This document shows, piece by piece, positions 1-10,009 of a stretch of 64,000 bases of DNA. The DNA lies in NCBI GenBank assembly GCA_964059195.1, contig CAXKWD010000006.1, forward strand, positions 3,650,530 through 3,714,529, in the 5' to 3' direction. The position numbers were made by a program, and so were the translations under genes. The notes under the pieces were generated by a model, which worked only from the letters and a program-made list of their open reading frames with translations, did not search any database and was not told where the DNA came from. Each line of letters begins with the position of its first letter. Within the stretch, counting starts at the first letter, position 1. The DNA is from Ectobius pallidus (taxonomy: Eukaryota > Arthropoda > Insecta > Blattodea > Ectobiidae).

Positions 1-467
1 ATTCACAATCAAACTCGAAAAAGTGTCAAAATAATGCTTGAATTTAGTTACATCATTTTCAAATACTGGAATTTGAATCGTAGGTAACTTTATTCCATTA
101 CTTGCCTGCGATGCACTAGAGTTCACTGATTGTCGTGTGCCACTGTTATTTGAATTGACACTGACTGACGTAGGCTCATGAGCATGCATCAACTCACTTA
201 ACCTAGCTTTTAAATTAATGTACACTGTTGATACTTCGTCTGCATACTGTATGTGACTATCAAGTTCTGTATCAACTTCCACCATAGATTCAATCTGTGT
301 CTGCACTGCTTCAAACTTTTCAATTTCAATCAACACCTTTCATAATGTGCTTTGATTAAAAATATACTAGCATCTTCAGGTACGTCGTTGAGAAAGTTCT
401 GTGTCAATGTAAACTTTCTTTTACATACACCTCGACGTCGTAATAAAGCTTTCATATCTTCTTCCAT
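1..467 (-). pseudogene. BEL/Pao retrotransposon gag, N-terminal fragment (frameshifted, cut by window edge)
   Basis: Reading the minus strand from an ATG at 467, the first about 45 codons (MEEDMKALLRRRGVCKRKF...) run into a stop near 335. A one-base shift reopens a frame that continues to the window edge with a coiled-coil-like stretch (VDTELDSHIQYADEV) and then the pattern GIKLPTIQIPVFENDVTKF. That pattern (K-L-P-x-I-x-I-P-x-F near the start of the gag body) is typical of the DUF1759 gag region of BEL/Pao elements, and the complete BEL element at 1341-9509 has the equivalent VQLPKINLPHFNGKHSDW. The two are clearly different families. The element continues off the left edge. The frameshift indicates a dead copy. 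Its 5' leader and LTR should lie in 468-1340, but I could not delimit them. Confidence 0.75.
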
Positions 468-1340
468 GATGAACAATTAACATAGACAGCGTAGAAATGA
501 TTGAGCAGTCAGCTGTATTCTCTTGTTGCGGGCGGCAGTGGAGGCGGTCGGAGAGGAGGCCGTTGTCTTCTCGCGGCGGTGGTGACCATGAGCACGTGTT
601 GCCTTGCAGCCAGCTGGTGCGTGCGAAGAGAATCAATTCAGGAAAATCACTAGAGCCGAGCGAAGCACGAAGCTGACACGAACTCCACACAAACGTCACC
701 TTCGGGTGGTCGCGCGAAACTGGACCTTATTAACAACAAGCGGACTCCTTGTGATTTCGTCATACACGAAAATCAGCTACAAGTCGCACTCTTCTTCCTT
801 AATTCAGAAATCATTGCAAATATTCTCAGATCATGCCCGGAGGAACCAAAATGAAAATATCCGTCACGGAGGAGCACCAATAATAATAATACAAGGATAA
901 ATACAGTTAATGTTCTTGTAGAAACTATTCTCCCGCCCTTTGGCGAAGGTAACGCTAGACACAGCCTGTACACAGCACGAGACTTCTAGGTTACGAGACA
1001 ATGGAAATACTTGTAATTGACACTAAAGTACAATATTATTTCCTTAATTTCACACGTACAGCTGCCTACACACTAGGAGCAATAATATACGCGGAGTTGC
1101 AGATGAATATTAGTAATATAGCGCGAAAACTGGCCTAAATCAGACGCAGCTGCATCGCAGGTCTATATACCATCACTTCTCGATCTGAACTAACTTAACA
1201 CTGGCGTGGCGTGCCTAACGCTGCAAGCACACACCTGCACAGGATATGAGTAATTCACGCGCCAATTAATGGCGGAGGCGCCAAATAACACAGAGGTTAA
1301 TTTAAAACACTAAAAACTATAGACTCTTGATCTAACACGT
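468..1340. other. Unassigned stretch upstream of the edge gag fragment
   Basis: GC-richer around 520-760, AT-rich afterwards. It probably contains the leader and/or LTR of the BEL/Pao fragment at 1-467, whose transcription would come from this side. I see no second copy in the window to define an LTR and no convincing host coding sequence. Confidence 0.3.
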
Positions 1341-2134
1341 TGAATATCTGCGTTGTTTCCATGCTGTAATCTCGTAGGTGCTGTGGTGTAACTGTACTAC
1401 TAATATGCAGACTTGTGGTCTGTTGCTAAATTGGGGCTGTGCCCTTACGAAGCGACGATCGGTGAGAGAGTGAATAAAGTCAAACGGCCAAAATGCGTTC
1501 ACATAATCATCTTACAAAGAGTCAGGTTCTAGAATCTCATGGAAGACTCTTCCAGAAGTTTCACGTAGCTTCCATCCAGAATAAAGGCAGAGTTAAAGAT
1601 AATAACATGCTGTAATTATTCTGTAACATAAAAAATTGGTATGTGAGCATTTGCATTATAATTGTAATGTATAATTACAGAGAAATTTAATAAATACAAT
1701 GCGGTGAATAATCGATCTATTCAAAAGCTGCTTCTATAATCAATTGCACTAATCGATATGACGCTTCTAAATAAGCTAATGTATTCTGGCTGTAGCGCCA
1801 AGTAGAATGTCAAAGTGCTGTCACTCGACCTATCGATATCAGCTCGATGTCGGCAATGCAGCTTTCTGTTGCTAATTAACATTAATTATTTAATCTGATG
1901 ATAATAGCTAATAGTAACAAGAATAAATATGTAAAACTATTCCTTAGTTTATCACAATACAGAGTATGATAGATTTTTTCTTTATCCAAACTTAAATAAG
2001 TAGGTAGAAGCGTGCCAAGAATTCTGTCTGATGGTAACTGGCATCAGTGCCATCTAGCGATTTATATTAATACTTCGTAAACTAGTACTTGCTATAAAAG
2101 TATAAGAATGGGCTCTAAGCTCTACGAGCTTACA
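1341..2134 (-). repeat. BEL element 3' LTR
   Basis: 794-bp copy of the repeat also found at 8715-9509, with only two differences. It lies downstream of the gag-pol stop codon in element orientation. Terminal dinucleotides are TG and CA, with TGTAAGCTCG at the sense-strand start and AGATATTCA at its end. Confidence 0.95.
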
Positions 2135-2168
2135 TACTGGGGGGGGGGCCCAAGAAAAGAAAAAAAAT
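2135..2168 (-). other. Region expected to hold the BEL polypurine tract
   Basis: On the plus strand this is TACT, ten consecutive G (2139-2148), CCC, then A/G-rich sequence. In element sense the bases adjoining the 3' LTR are therefore GGG followed by ten C, a pyrimidine tract instead of the usual polypurine tract. The purine-rich strand is the antisense one. Confidence 0.6.
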
Positions 2169-5100
2169 TTACTGAGCAGGCAGTGGACACAGCTTAGATA
2201 TAGGCCTTTTTAGAATCGAATTAGCAGTTTTAACTGTTGCTACTCTAACTTTACCATCTGGCCCAGGATGAACTTCTAGAATCCTAGCCAGTGGCCAATG
2301 CATAGGAGGGATATTATCCACCATCAATATAACTAGTTGATTAATGTGTAGATTTTGAGTTTCTGTGTTCCACTTTTGTCTTTGTTGCAAAGTATTTAAG
2401 TATTCTTTGACCCATCTGGTCCAAATGCATTGTGACTGTTGCTCTAACAACTGATATCGTGACAGCCTGGATAGGTTTATAGACTGTAAATCTGGGTGAG
2501 GGATAGAATTCAAAGGAGCACCAATAAGGAAGTGACCTGGGGTCAATGCCATGTAGTCTTGCGAGTCGCTGCTCATCGGTGTCAGTGGTCTGCTGTTGAT
2601 GATGGCTTCTATTCTGCATAGAAGAGTGCTGGCTTCTTCATAGCTGTAGATAGTGTCTTTCATCACTTTGTAAAGAATGGTTTTCATGCTGCGGTTAGAT
2701 CTTTCTACAAGTCCTGCCATATGGCTTGCCCTTGGTGGCAGAAAATGGAATTGTATGTTTAGATTTGCTGTAAAGTTCATGATATCTGTGTTAGCTTGCT
2801 CCGTCTGGAATTGTTCATAGAGTTCACTCAGCTCTCGTGAGGCTCCTATGAAGTTTCTGCCATTATCTAGATATAGGTGGGAAGGTAGTCCCCTTCTAGA
2901 TACGAATCTTTGCAAGGATGCAATGAATGCTGCTGAAGTGGCTGCTGTTACCAATTCAATATGTACTGCTTTGGTACATAGACATATGTGCATAGATATA
3001 TAAGCTTTGTATACTGTTTTGCCTCTACCATGATCCTTTAGAGAGATAGGACCTACAAAGTCTATGGCTGTGGTGTCGAAAGCTCGGTTGGGAGTAACTC
3101 TGGCTTGGGGCAAAGTTCCCATGATTTGCTGTGCTTTGACAGGGCTGTGTCTAAAGCATGAGAGACATCCTTTTAAGGCTGATTTTACAGTTTGAACTCC
3201 ATGGATGGGCCAATACTGTTGTCTTAATGTGTACAGTATGCCTTGAGGGCCTTCATGTAAGTTTTTTAAGTGTGTGTCTCTGACAATGATGTCTGTTATG
3301 TGGTGCTTGGCAGGTAATATAATTGGATGTTTAGCATTGTAGTCTAAATCAGTATGGTGCAGTCTTCCACCTACACGAAGTATGCTATCTGTATCCAAAT
3401 ATGGATGCAGTGGCAATAGTGAACTGCTTCTAGAAACACAATTATTCTTTCTAATATGAGCCATGTCTTCTGAGAAGGCTTCTTTCTGAGTAGCATGTAT
3501 GATAGCATTGTGAGCTTTATGTAGTTCTTGCAGGCTGATAGGGCCAACAAATCTATCAGACTTGTGTAGACAGTTGTGCTTGAATCTCAGAATATAAGCT
3601 GTATTCCGGAGTAGCTTTCTGAAAGAAGAATATCTATGCAAGTATTCATTGTGTGTACTTATAGTCATAAAGGCTTTTGCTGTTTTCTTGGTTTCTGGTA
3701 TTTCTTCTGTCTGAAATACTTTATCAGTGGTTGGCCAAAAGCATTCTTCTTGTGTTAGGAATTTTGGACCATTCCACCATAGAGTTTGGTTATGTAGCTT
3801 GTTAGGTGAGACAGGTTTTGTGATGAGATCTGCAGGATTCTGCTGTGTTGGCACATGTCTCCATTGACAGTTTTCTGTAGCAGCTTGAATTTTGGTTACT
3901 CTGTGTGCTACAAAAGTGTTCCATTTGTGTGGAGGCTGTGTGATCCATTGTAAGGTTATGAGACTGTCAGTCCAGAAATATACTGCTGATATTGTGATCT
4001 GTAGAGATAAGCTTACTTTTTGGTATAAGCAGGCTGCCAACTGAGCGGCACAGAGCTCCATTCTGGGCAAAGTAATCTGCTTAAGTGGGGCCACTCTAGA
4101 TTTACTTGTCAGTAGTTGAACTTGTGTATTGTGGCTCTTGTCCTTGGATTTTATGTAGCATGCTGCTCCATATGCCTGTGGGCTGGCATCACTGAAAAGG
4201 TGCAGTTCCACATGACTGAAATTGAGTATTAGAGTGTTTCTTGGAATCTTGTATAGCTCTACATAGTGGAGTTGTGAATATATTTCATTCCAGGTTTTCT
4301 GTATAGCAATAGGAGCTTGCTGGTCCCAGCTTATGTCATTTAGCCAAATCTGTTGCATAATACATTTAGCTGCAGACATAATAGGTGCAATTAGTCCCTG
4401 AGGGTCATATAGAGTACAGATGGCAGATAGAATCTGTCTCTTGGTAGTAGCTTCTGGTAATGACTTCACTGTATACTGTAGCAAATCTTGTAATGGATTC
4501 CAGTGTAATCCTAGTGTTTTGACTGTATCCTGCTCTTCTAACTGAGTAAGTGTAGCTTTAGAGAGCTTTTCTTGTGGCAGTGTTCTCAAAACTTCTTGTG
4601 AGTTAGAGCAAAACTGTGTTAGGTTAAATCCACCTGCCTGTAACAATTGTGATACTTCTGTGGCTGCTAGTATAGCTTCTTGCTCGGTAGAAAATGATGC
4701 AAGGAGATTATCAACATAAAAGCAAGTAGATAGCAATTTGGATGCTGTGGGAAATCTGTTTCTCTCATCCTCTGCCAACTGGTTGAGTACTCTGGTTGCT
4801 TCAAAAGCTGAACAGGCTTGGCCATATGTGATAGTGTTGAGTTGATATATCTTCACTGGAGTGGATCTAGAATGTCTCCAGAAGATTCTTTGGAAGTCTC
4901 TTTGCTGTGGCTGTACCATTACCATCCTGTACATTTTCTCTATGTCAGCACTCACAACATAAGGGTGGCATCTGAACTTCAAAAGTATGGTGTAGAGATC
5001 AGGTTGTACACAGGGTCCAGTGTATAGGATATCATTGAGTGATGTACCTGTTGAGGTTTTGAATGAAGCGTTAAAAACTACTCTGAGTTTTGTGGTTTCT

Positions 5101-7478
5101 GAGTCTTCCTTTAAGACAAATTGGTGTGGAATATAATATGCTTCTGGGCCATCCTGGTAGAAACTTTCTTCCACTTGGGTCATATGACCTAGGGCTTCAT
5201 ATTGTTGCATGAAGTCTGAGTACTGTTGGAGTATAGCAGGCTGCTTATGGAGTCTGGTTTCATTAGAGAAGAAACGTTTCAGAGCTCCAGTTCTAGAGGC
5301 ACCAAGATTATCTGTGGGCTTCTTGAATGGTAGGGTTATTGTGTAGCGTCCATCTTTATCTCTCTGTACTGTTTCTTGAAAATGTTGCTCGCACATGGAG
5401 TCTTCTTCAGATCTTACTGGTTGGGTAATTTCTTCAATTTCCCAGAATTTTTGCATGTTCTTGTGTATTTGTTCTGTTATGCTTAAGTGGCAGCGTGGTT
5501 CTTGTCTTCTACTCTGTGCATAATGTATTTGTCCTGAGAGAATCCAACCCAGTCTGGTCTCTCTTATATAAGCTTTGTGTTTGTTGGTTTTGTTGATGGG
5601 TATAGTGTGTCCCATTAACAAGTTCCAGAATACATCTGCCCCTAGCAATATGTCAATGCTACCGGGTATGTGAAATTTGTTGTCTGCTAGCACAATGTTA
5701 TTTGGAATCTTTAAGCTAGTGACATCTATAGGTGCACTGGGAATGTCTTTGGCAATCTGGTTAATGATGAGGCATTGTAACTGTCTTTTGTAGCCATTGC
5801 CATGGGCGTCACTTATCTGTATATGCCCAATTTCTAGAATGTTAGATGTGTGTAGGTTTACACCGGTCACAGCTATGGTGGTAGGCTTGGTTTGTAACTG
5901 TAGCCTATCAGCCAGGTCTTGAGTTATGAATGTATGAGTGGCACCTGAGTCCAATAATGCTCTGGCTTTTATGAGTCTGCCATTCTGAGCTTTGACTAGT
6001 ATTTCTGCTGTGGCAAGAAATGTATGAGTTTTAGGAGTGATCTGTGCATTATTAGCAAATGCTGAGCCTGTAGCATTGCTGCTGGTAGTAGTTGGAGATT
6101 GTCTAGTACCATTGTGGCTTTGGTTTCCGTTCTGTCTGTTGTTAGGCAATCTACTAGTGTATTGTGTAGTTGCATGTTGCCTATATTCATTGCTGCGAAC
6201 CTTGTCTTGGTGTAGCAGAGTGTGATGACGTTGTTGGCATTTATAACAAGATGTAGATGTGCAGTTTCTGACGTGATGTCCTGCTCTGAGACAGTTACTG
6301 CATAATCTATTATTGTTTACAAAGTTCCATCTCTGTGTGTTGTTAAGGTTATGGAAGTCTTCGCATTTGTGTAACTGGTGATCTTGCCTGCACAGTATAC
6401 AATTGTTGGCTGCATGGGCAACAAAGGTACGTGGGCTCACTTGTCTGTGGTAGATAGGCTTGTTCTGTATATTGTGTACAGTTTTAGGCCTGCTGGAGCT
6501 GTCTGGTGTCTCCAGAGCTTGTCCCCTTTTCTGTAGGAAGTTACAGAGTTCTTTAAATGTGTTTAGTTGATCTACTGTGCCCTCTAGGCTCCATGCTTTG
6601 AGCGTAGCAGGGTCAAGTTTAGACGTGAGAAGATGAGTGAGCATGTAGTCCCATCTAAGGTTCTCTGGTGTGATAGATTCTATTGACCTAACCTGTCTGG
6701 TGAAGTGGTCAAGCAAGTCCATTAATTGACTGGGTGATTCCTTAGGGATCTTGCTATAGTCAATCAAAGATTGTAATAATTGTTGCAATATAATTTTGTT
6801 GTTCTGAAACTTTTCATTTAGCAAGTTCCAGGCGGTTTCATATCCATTAGCAGTTAAGGGTAGTGTGTCAATAAGTTTATTGGCTGAGCCTTGCAATGCT
6901 ATTCTCAAATAGTGAAACTTTTGAACTGGATCAAGCGAATTGTTGCTGTGAACAAGCGAGATGAACAGTTCTCTAAATGGTAGCCAATCTGAATGCTTGC
7001 CATTGAAGTGTGGCAAATTTATCTTTGGTAGCTGAACTCTAGGAGTGCAGTTAGCTTGAGTGTTAGGTTGAGTTGTGTCTTGAGGCTGAACTTGTGGTAT
7101 GTTAGCCTGTGAGTATTGTATTTCATAGTCTCTAATTTTCTTACGAGCCATGCCTACAGTTGTGTAGTATGTTTCTTCGAAAGCTTGTCTTTCTCCTTCC
7201 CAGTCCGGGTCTGTGTCACATGTTTCTATTTTGCCCTGTATTTCCTCAAAGTTCCTTAGTAGTGTTTCATCCTGTGATAGTCTGTGTGCAATCTCTTCAA
7301 TATTGTCTTGGTCAACTTGAACTGACAAAACATATTGGTAGAATCTAGTTAACTTTCCTTTGATGACTGCCCTCTTCTGCTTGTAGTTCTTAAGTCTGGA
7401 GGCATCTGTGGCAAGTTCTTGTGAGTCTGGCATTGTGAGGGGTGGTGTATGACAGTGTATTATAAGGAAGGCTGTCAC
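2169..7478 (-). CDS. gag-pol: BEL/Pao gag-pol polyprotein
   Basis: One uninterrupted 1769-codon frame, in the normal size range for BEL/Pao polyproteins. Order of domains: gag body (DUF1759-like, KINLPHFNGKHSDW near residue 155); cysteine/histidine knuckles about 355-425 (CILCRQDHQLHKC, CSNCLRAGHHVRNC, CYKCQQRHH); aspartic protease with LLDSGATHTF near 505; reverse transcriptase with SADIEKMYR near 845 and FYVDNLLAS near 920; RNase H with FSDASPQAYG (~1095), PRMELCAAQL (~1140) and WTDSL (~1170); integrase with an HHCC-like zinc region (CLSC ~1440), AIDFVGP (~1473), YLDNGRNF (~1537) and LVERSNR (~1593); and a C-terminal domain (PPMHWPLARILEVHPG) typical of BEL integrases. The RT box is YVDN rather than YVDD: the second catalytic Asp is Asn924 (codon 4707-4709), which may make this copy inactive. 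The true start may be the second ATG, 15 codons in (7433, MPDSQELATD). Everything else looks functional. Confidence 0.93.
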   Translation of the reverse strand: MTAFLIIHCHTPPLTMPDSQELATDASRLKNYKQKRAVIKGKLTRFYQYVLSVQVDQDNIEEIAHRLSQDETLLRNFEEIQGKIETCDTDPDWEGERQAFEETYYTTVGMARKKIRDYEIQYSQANIPQVQPQDTTQPNTQANCTPRVQLPKINLPHFNGKHSDWLPFRELFISLVHSNNSLDPVQKFHYLRIALQGSANKLIDTLPLTANGYETAWNLLNEKFQNNKIILQQLLQSLIDYSKIPKESPSQLMDLLDHFTRQVRSIESITPENLRWDYMLTHLLTSKLDPATLKAWSLEGTVDQLNTFKELCNFLQKRGQALETPDSSSRPKTVHNIQNKPIYHRQVSPRTFVAHAANNCILCRQDHQLHKCEDFHNLNNTQRWNFVNNNRLCSNCLRAGHHVRNCTSTSCYKCQQRHHTLLHQDKVRSNEYRQHATTQYTSRLPNNRQNGNQSHNGTRQSPTTTSSNATGSAFANNAQITPKTHTFLATAEILVKAQNGRLIKARALLDSGATHTFITQDLADRLQLQTKPTTIAVTGVNLHTSNILEIGHIQISDAHGNGYKRQLQCLIINQIAKDIPSAPIDVTSLKIPNNIVLADNKFHIPGSIDILLGADVFWNLLMGHTIPINKTNKHKAYIRETRLGWILSGQIHYAQSRRQEPRCHLSITEQIHKNMQKFWEIEEITQPVRSEEDSMCEQHFQETVQRDKDGRYTITLPFKKPTDNLGASRTGALKRFFSNETRLHKQPAILQQYSDFMQQYEALGHMTQVEESFYQDGPEAYYIPHQFVLKEDSETTKLRVVFNASFKTSTGTSLNDILYTGPCVQPDLYTILLKFRCHPYVVSADIEKMYRMVMVQPQQRDFQRIFWRHSRSTPVKIYQLNTITYGQACSAFEATRVLNQLAEDERNRFPTASKLLSTCFYVDNLLASFSTEQEAILAATEVSQLLQAGGFNLTQFCSNSQEVLRTLPQEKLSKATLTQLEEQDTVKTLGLHWNPLQDLLQYTVKSLPEATTKRQILSAICTLYDPQGLIAPIMSAAKCIMQQIWLNDISWDQQAPIAIQKTWNEIYSQLHYVELYKIPRNTLILNFSHVELHLFSDASPQAYGAACYIKSKDKSHNTQVQLLTSKSRVAPLKQITLPRMELCAAQLAACLYQKVSLSLQITISAVYFWTDSLITLQWITQPPHKWNTFVAHRVTKIQAATENCQWRHVPTQQNPADLITKPVSPNKLHNQTLWWNGPKFLTQEECFWPTTDKVFQTEEIPETKKTAKAFMTISTHNEYLHRYSSFRKLLRNTAYILRFKHNCLHKSDRFVGPISLQELHKAHNAIIHATQKEAFSEDMAHIRKNNCVSRSSSLLPLHPYLDTDSILRVGGRLHHTDLDYNAKHPIILPAKHHITDIIVRDTHLKNLHEGPQGILYTLRQQYWPIHGVQTVKSALKGCLSCFRHSPVKAQQIMGTLPQARVTPNRAFDTTAIDFVGPISLKDHGRGKTVYKAYISMHICLCTKAVHIELVTAATSAAFIASLQRFVSRRGLPSHLYLDNGRNFIGASRELSELYEQFQTEQANTDIMNFTANLNIQFHFLPPRASHMAGLVERSNRSMKTILYKVMKDTIYSYEEASTLLCRIEAIINSRPLTPMSSDSQDYMALTPGHFLIGAPLNSIPHPDLQSINLSRLSRYQLLEQQSQCIWTRWVKEYLNTLQQRQKWNTETQNLHINQLVILMVDNIPPMHWPLARILEVHPGPDGKVRVATVKTANSILKRPISKLCPLPAQ

Positions 7479-8714
7479 TTACCTGATTATCCAGTAAGAC
7501 TGTTGTCCCTTGCACTGCTCTACCAGAATTCTTGCACCTTTTCTTACCACTAGGCCTGCTTTGACTGCTCTCAGGGTATAATCCTGTCAGCATAGGCTGA
7601 AAATACAATAGAGTATTAGAATTGTACAAGTACAAGTTATGTTTTACAAACAATATACACTTTAGGTATGAGGAGTGGACAAGGTGATTATCCAAGGTGT
7701 GGATAGAATCCAGGTGTATAGGCAGGATCAAAGGCGTGGGATGTATCTCCACAGCGTGGATAGAATCCGGGCCCGGCAAGGACCAGAAAATGTAGGGATC
7801 CAGGCCCGTTGAGGACCAAAAAATGTAGGCTAGTGTGCCTAACAGTATTTGCAATATGATTTTTCGGAGGACCACTGGGAAAACCCAGAAAATATATATG
7901 CTTAGAAGTGTAGGAATATTGAAGGAAGCAGGAATAATGGAGAGAGAGTATTGTTGCTTTATTCTTCCTTTCTTGAAGACTACTGCTTCTCTTCTTACCT
8001 GGAGTTGTATTTGTTATAGATCAGTATTGAATAGCACTTTGCTATTTTACACTAGGTATATTTCAGGATTGACTTAAAGTTCACTTGCTGTAAGAATACA
8101 CCATGCTTTGTGATCTACAACAGTAATATAAAGTTCTTTATTTAATATCAAAATTACAAACTTCTGCAATAATTCAGTTGTATTGGCTCAAAATACTACT
8201 GCAGTATACTCTATCTGCAAGTAGGAAAAGAGAAGCTGCAATTGCTTGCCAAAACTTCTTAACTTTATAAGTGCTGAATTACTTTTGTAAAAAACACTAT
8301 TTAGCTAGACCAATCCTTGGTCTTTGAGTAATATTATAGATTATTCAAACTACTACGGCAGCATATTTGGCTTGCACGTAGAGGAAAAGAGGAGCTGCAA
8401 GGATGCCAAAACTCCCTACAATTATACAAGCAGTATTTACTTTAGCTACATAAAGATGCTAAGCCTTACTTGGCTTTATGTGTAAACACAATTTGCTTAT
8501 TTTTACTTAACTTGATTTGCGACTACATCTGATGAGAATGTGACTGCATTTAGCCGGACTGTGGTTATGGGGTGTACAGTTATTGAAGCTGAAGTTCTAT
8601 GGCGATGTAGATCATCCTGAACGGTGGCCAGTAGCGAGTCCTTCCATGGCTACAAGCTACGCTCCACGAAGTTCCAGGGCTGCTGCAATTCCAGTCTCCA
8701 AACTGGCTATGCGT
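7479..8714 (-). other. Long BEL leader between 5' LTR and gag-pol
   Basis: 1.24 kb between the 5' LTR and the gag-pol start, longer than in most BEL/Pao elements. It contains a diverged direct duplication: about 70 bp at 8189-8262 (ACTACTGCAGTATA ... AAGAGAAGCTGCAA ... GCCAAAACTTC) recurs at 8350-8424 (ACTACGGCAGCATA ... AAGAGGAGCTGCAA ... GCCAAAACTCC). A short motif TGGATAGAATCC recurs near 7690 and 7757. An open frame at 7390-7875 has no recognisable domain. No confident tRNA primer-binding site could be named next to the LTR. Confidence 0.6.
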
Positions 8715-9509
8715 TGAATATCTGCGTTGTTTCCATGCTGTAATCTCGTAGGTGCTGTGGTGTAACTGTACTACTAATATGCAGACTTGTGGTCTGTTGC
8801 TAAATTGGGGCTGTGCCCTTACGAAGCGACGATCGGTGAGAGAGTGAATAAAGTCAAACGGCCAAAATGCGTTCACATAATCATCTTACAAAGAGTCAGG
8901 TTCTAGAATCTCATGGAAGACTCTTCCAGAAGTTTCACGTAGCTTCCATCCAGAATAAAGGCAGAGTTAAAGATAATAACATGCTGTAATTATTCTGTAA
9001 CATAAAAAATTGGTATGTGAGCATTTGCATTATAATTGTAATGTATAATTACAGAGAAATTTAATAAATACAATGCGGTGAATAATCGATCTATTCAAAA
9101 GCTGCTTCTATAATCAATTGCACTAATCGATATGACGCTTCTAAATAAGCTAATGTATTCTGGCTGTAGCACCAAGTAGAATGTCAAAGTGCTGTCACTC
9201 GACCTATCGATATCAGCTCGATGTCGGCAATGCAGCTTTCTGTTGCTAATTAACATTAATTATTTAATCTGATGATAATAGCTAATAGTAACAAGAATAA
9301 ATATGTAAAACTATTCCTTAGTTTATCACAATACAGAGTATGATAGATTTTTTTCTTTATCCAAACTTAAATAAGTAGGTAGAAGCGTGCCAAGAATTCT
9401 GTCTGATGGTAACTGGCATCAGTGCCATCTAGCGATTTATATTAATACTTCGTAAACTAGTACTTGCTATAAAAGTATAAGAATGGGCTCTAAGCTCTAC
9501 GAGCTTACA
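8715..9509 (-). repeat. BEL element 5' LTR
   Basis: 795-bp copy of the repeat at 1341-2134, upstream of gag-pol in element orientation. It differs from its partner by one G/A substitution and one additional T in a T run. Confidence 0.95.
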
Positions 9510-10009
9510 CAAAGTAAAAAACCCAGGCGACGCCGCTTCTTTTAAGCTAGTATTATATAACAGAAACATAACATATGATGCCTAAATTATGTGTAACTCC
9601 GTTATAATTTTAAAAATAATCCCCCAGAGGGGCAAAGTCCGTCCGTCCTTTATGTATAAATTCAACAACTTAGCATTTTTGTGTAGAAACCCGTGGCACC
9701 CTTGAGCAGGCAGAACCAGTACAAAGGTTCACACTCAGCGGCACTCGTATCAGCATGTGGCATCAAAAGAGTTAAAATTTACTTTTTGTAGTAAATGTGA
9801 TGAACTAAAGGAAGCATTTCTTCCACTGCACTGGTAGGGATTTGTATAACCAGAACTGGAGACAGTTGGTGAATTGTCCGAAGATATTTTGCTGAGTTTT
9901 CTCTAGATACGTTTATTGTACATTTGAATTCCAAGGTGTTTCCTGCGCCTTCACTTAAATGATTTGTTATAAAAACATTTCGTCCCAATTCGAGCTGTTA
10001 AAACACTAT
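9510..10009. other. Unassigned flank right of the BEL element
   Basis: AT-rich single-copy-looking sequence between the BEL 5' LTR and the TIR element at 10010. A 69-codon minus frame at 9779-9988 shows no known domain and no supporting splice or start context. Nothing else can be supported. Confidence 0.3.

Larger units (their letters stand above)
1341..9509 (-). mobile_element. Near-intact BEL/Pao LTR retrotransposon (about 8.2 kb)
   Basis: Two direct repeats, 1341-2134 and 8715-9509, flank a long minus-strand ORF. In element orientation the 5' LTR is 8715-9509, followed by a 1.2-kb leader, gag-pol, a 34-bp gap and the 3' LTR. LTR ends are TG...CA in the sense orientation. The LTRs differ only by one substitution (1797 versus about 9171, G/A) and one T in a homopolymer, so the insertion is recent. 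The gag-pol frame is uninterrupted. Five-base flanks (CACGT before 1341, CAAAG after 9509) do not match, so no target duplication is evident. The sense-strand base composition just before the 3' LTR is a C run rather than a polypurine tract. Confidence 0.93.

Noticed and set aside
7390..7875. 161-codon ORF upstream of BEL gag-pol
   Set aside because: Partly overlaps the start of gag-pol in another frame and shows no domain; more likely the leader's chance frame.
1341..9509. Plus-strand orientation for the BEL element (purine tract after the left LTR, TATAAAAG near 2092)
   Set aside because: The 1769-codon gag-pol with all domains in order is on the minus strand, which is decisive.
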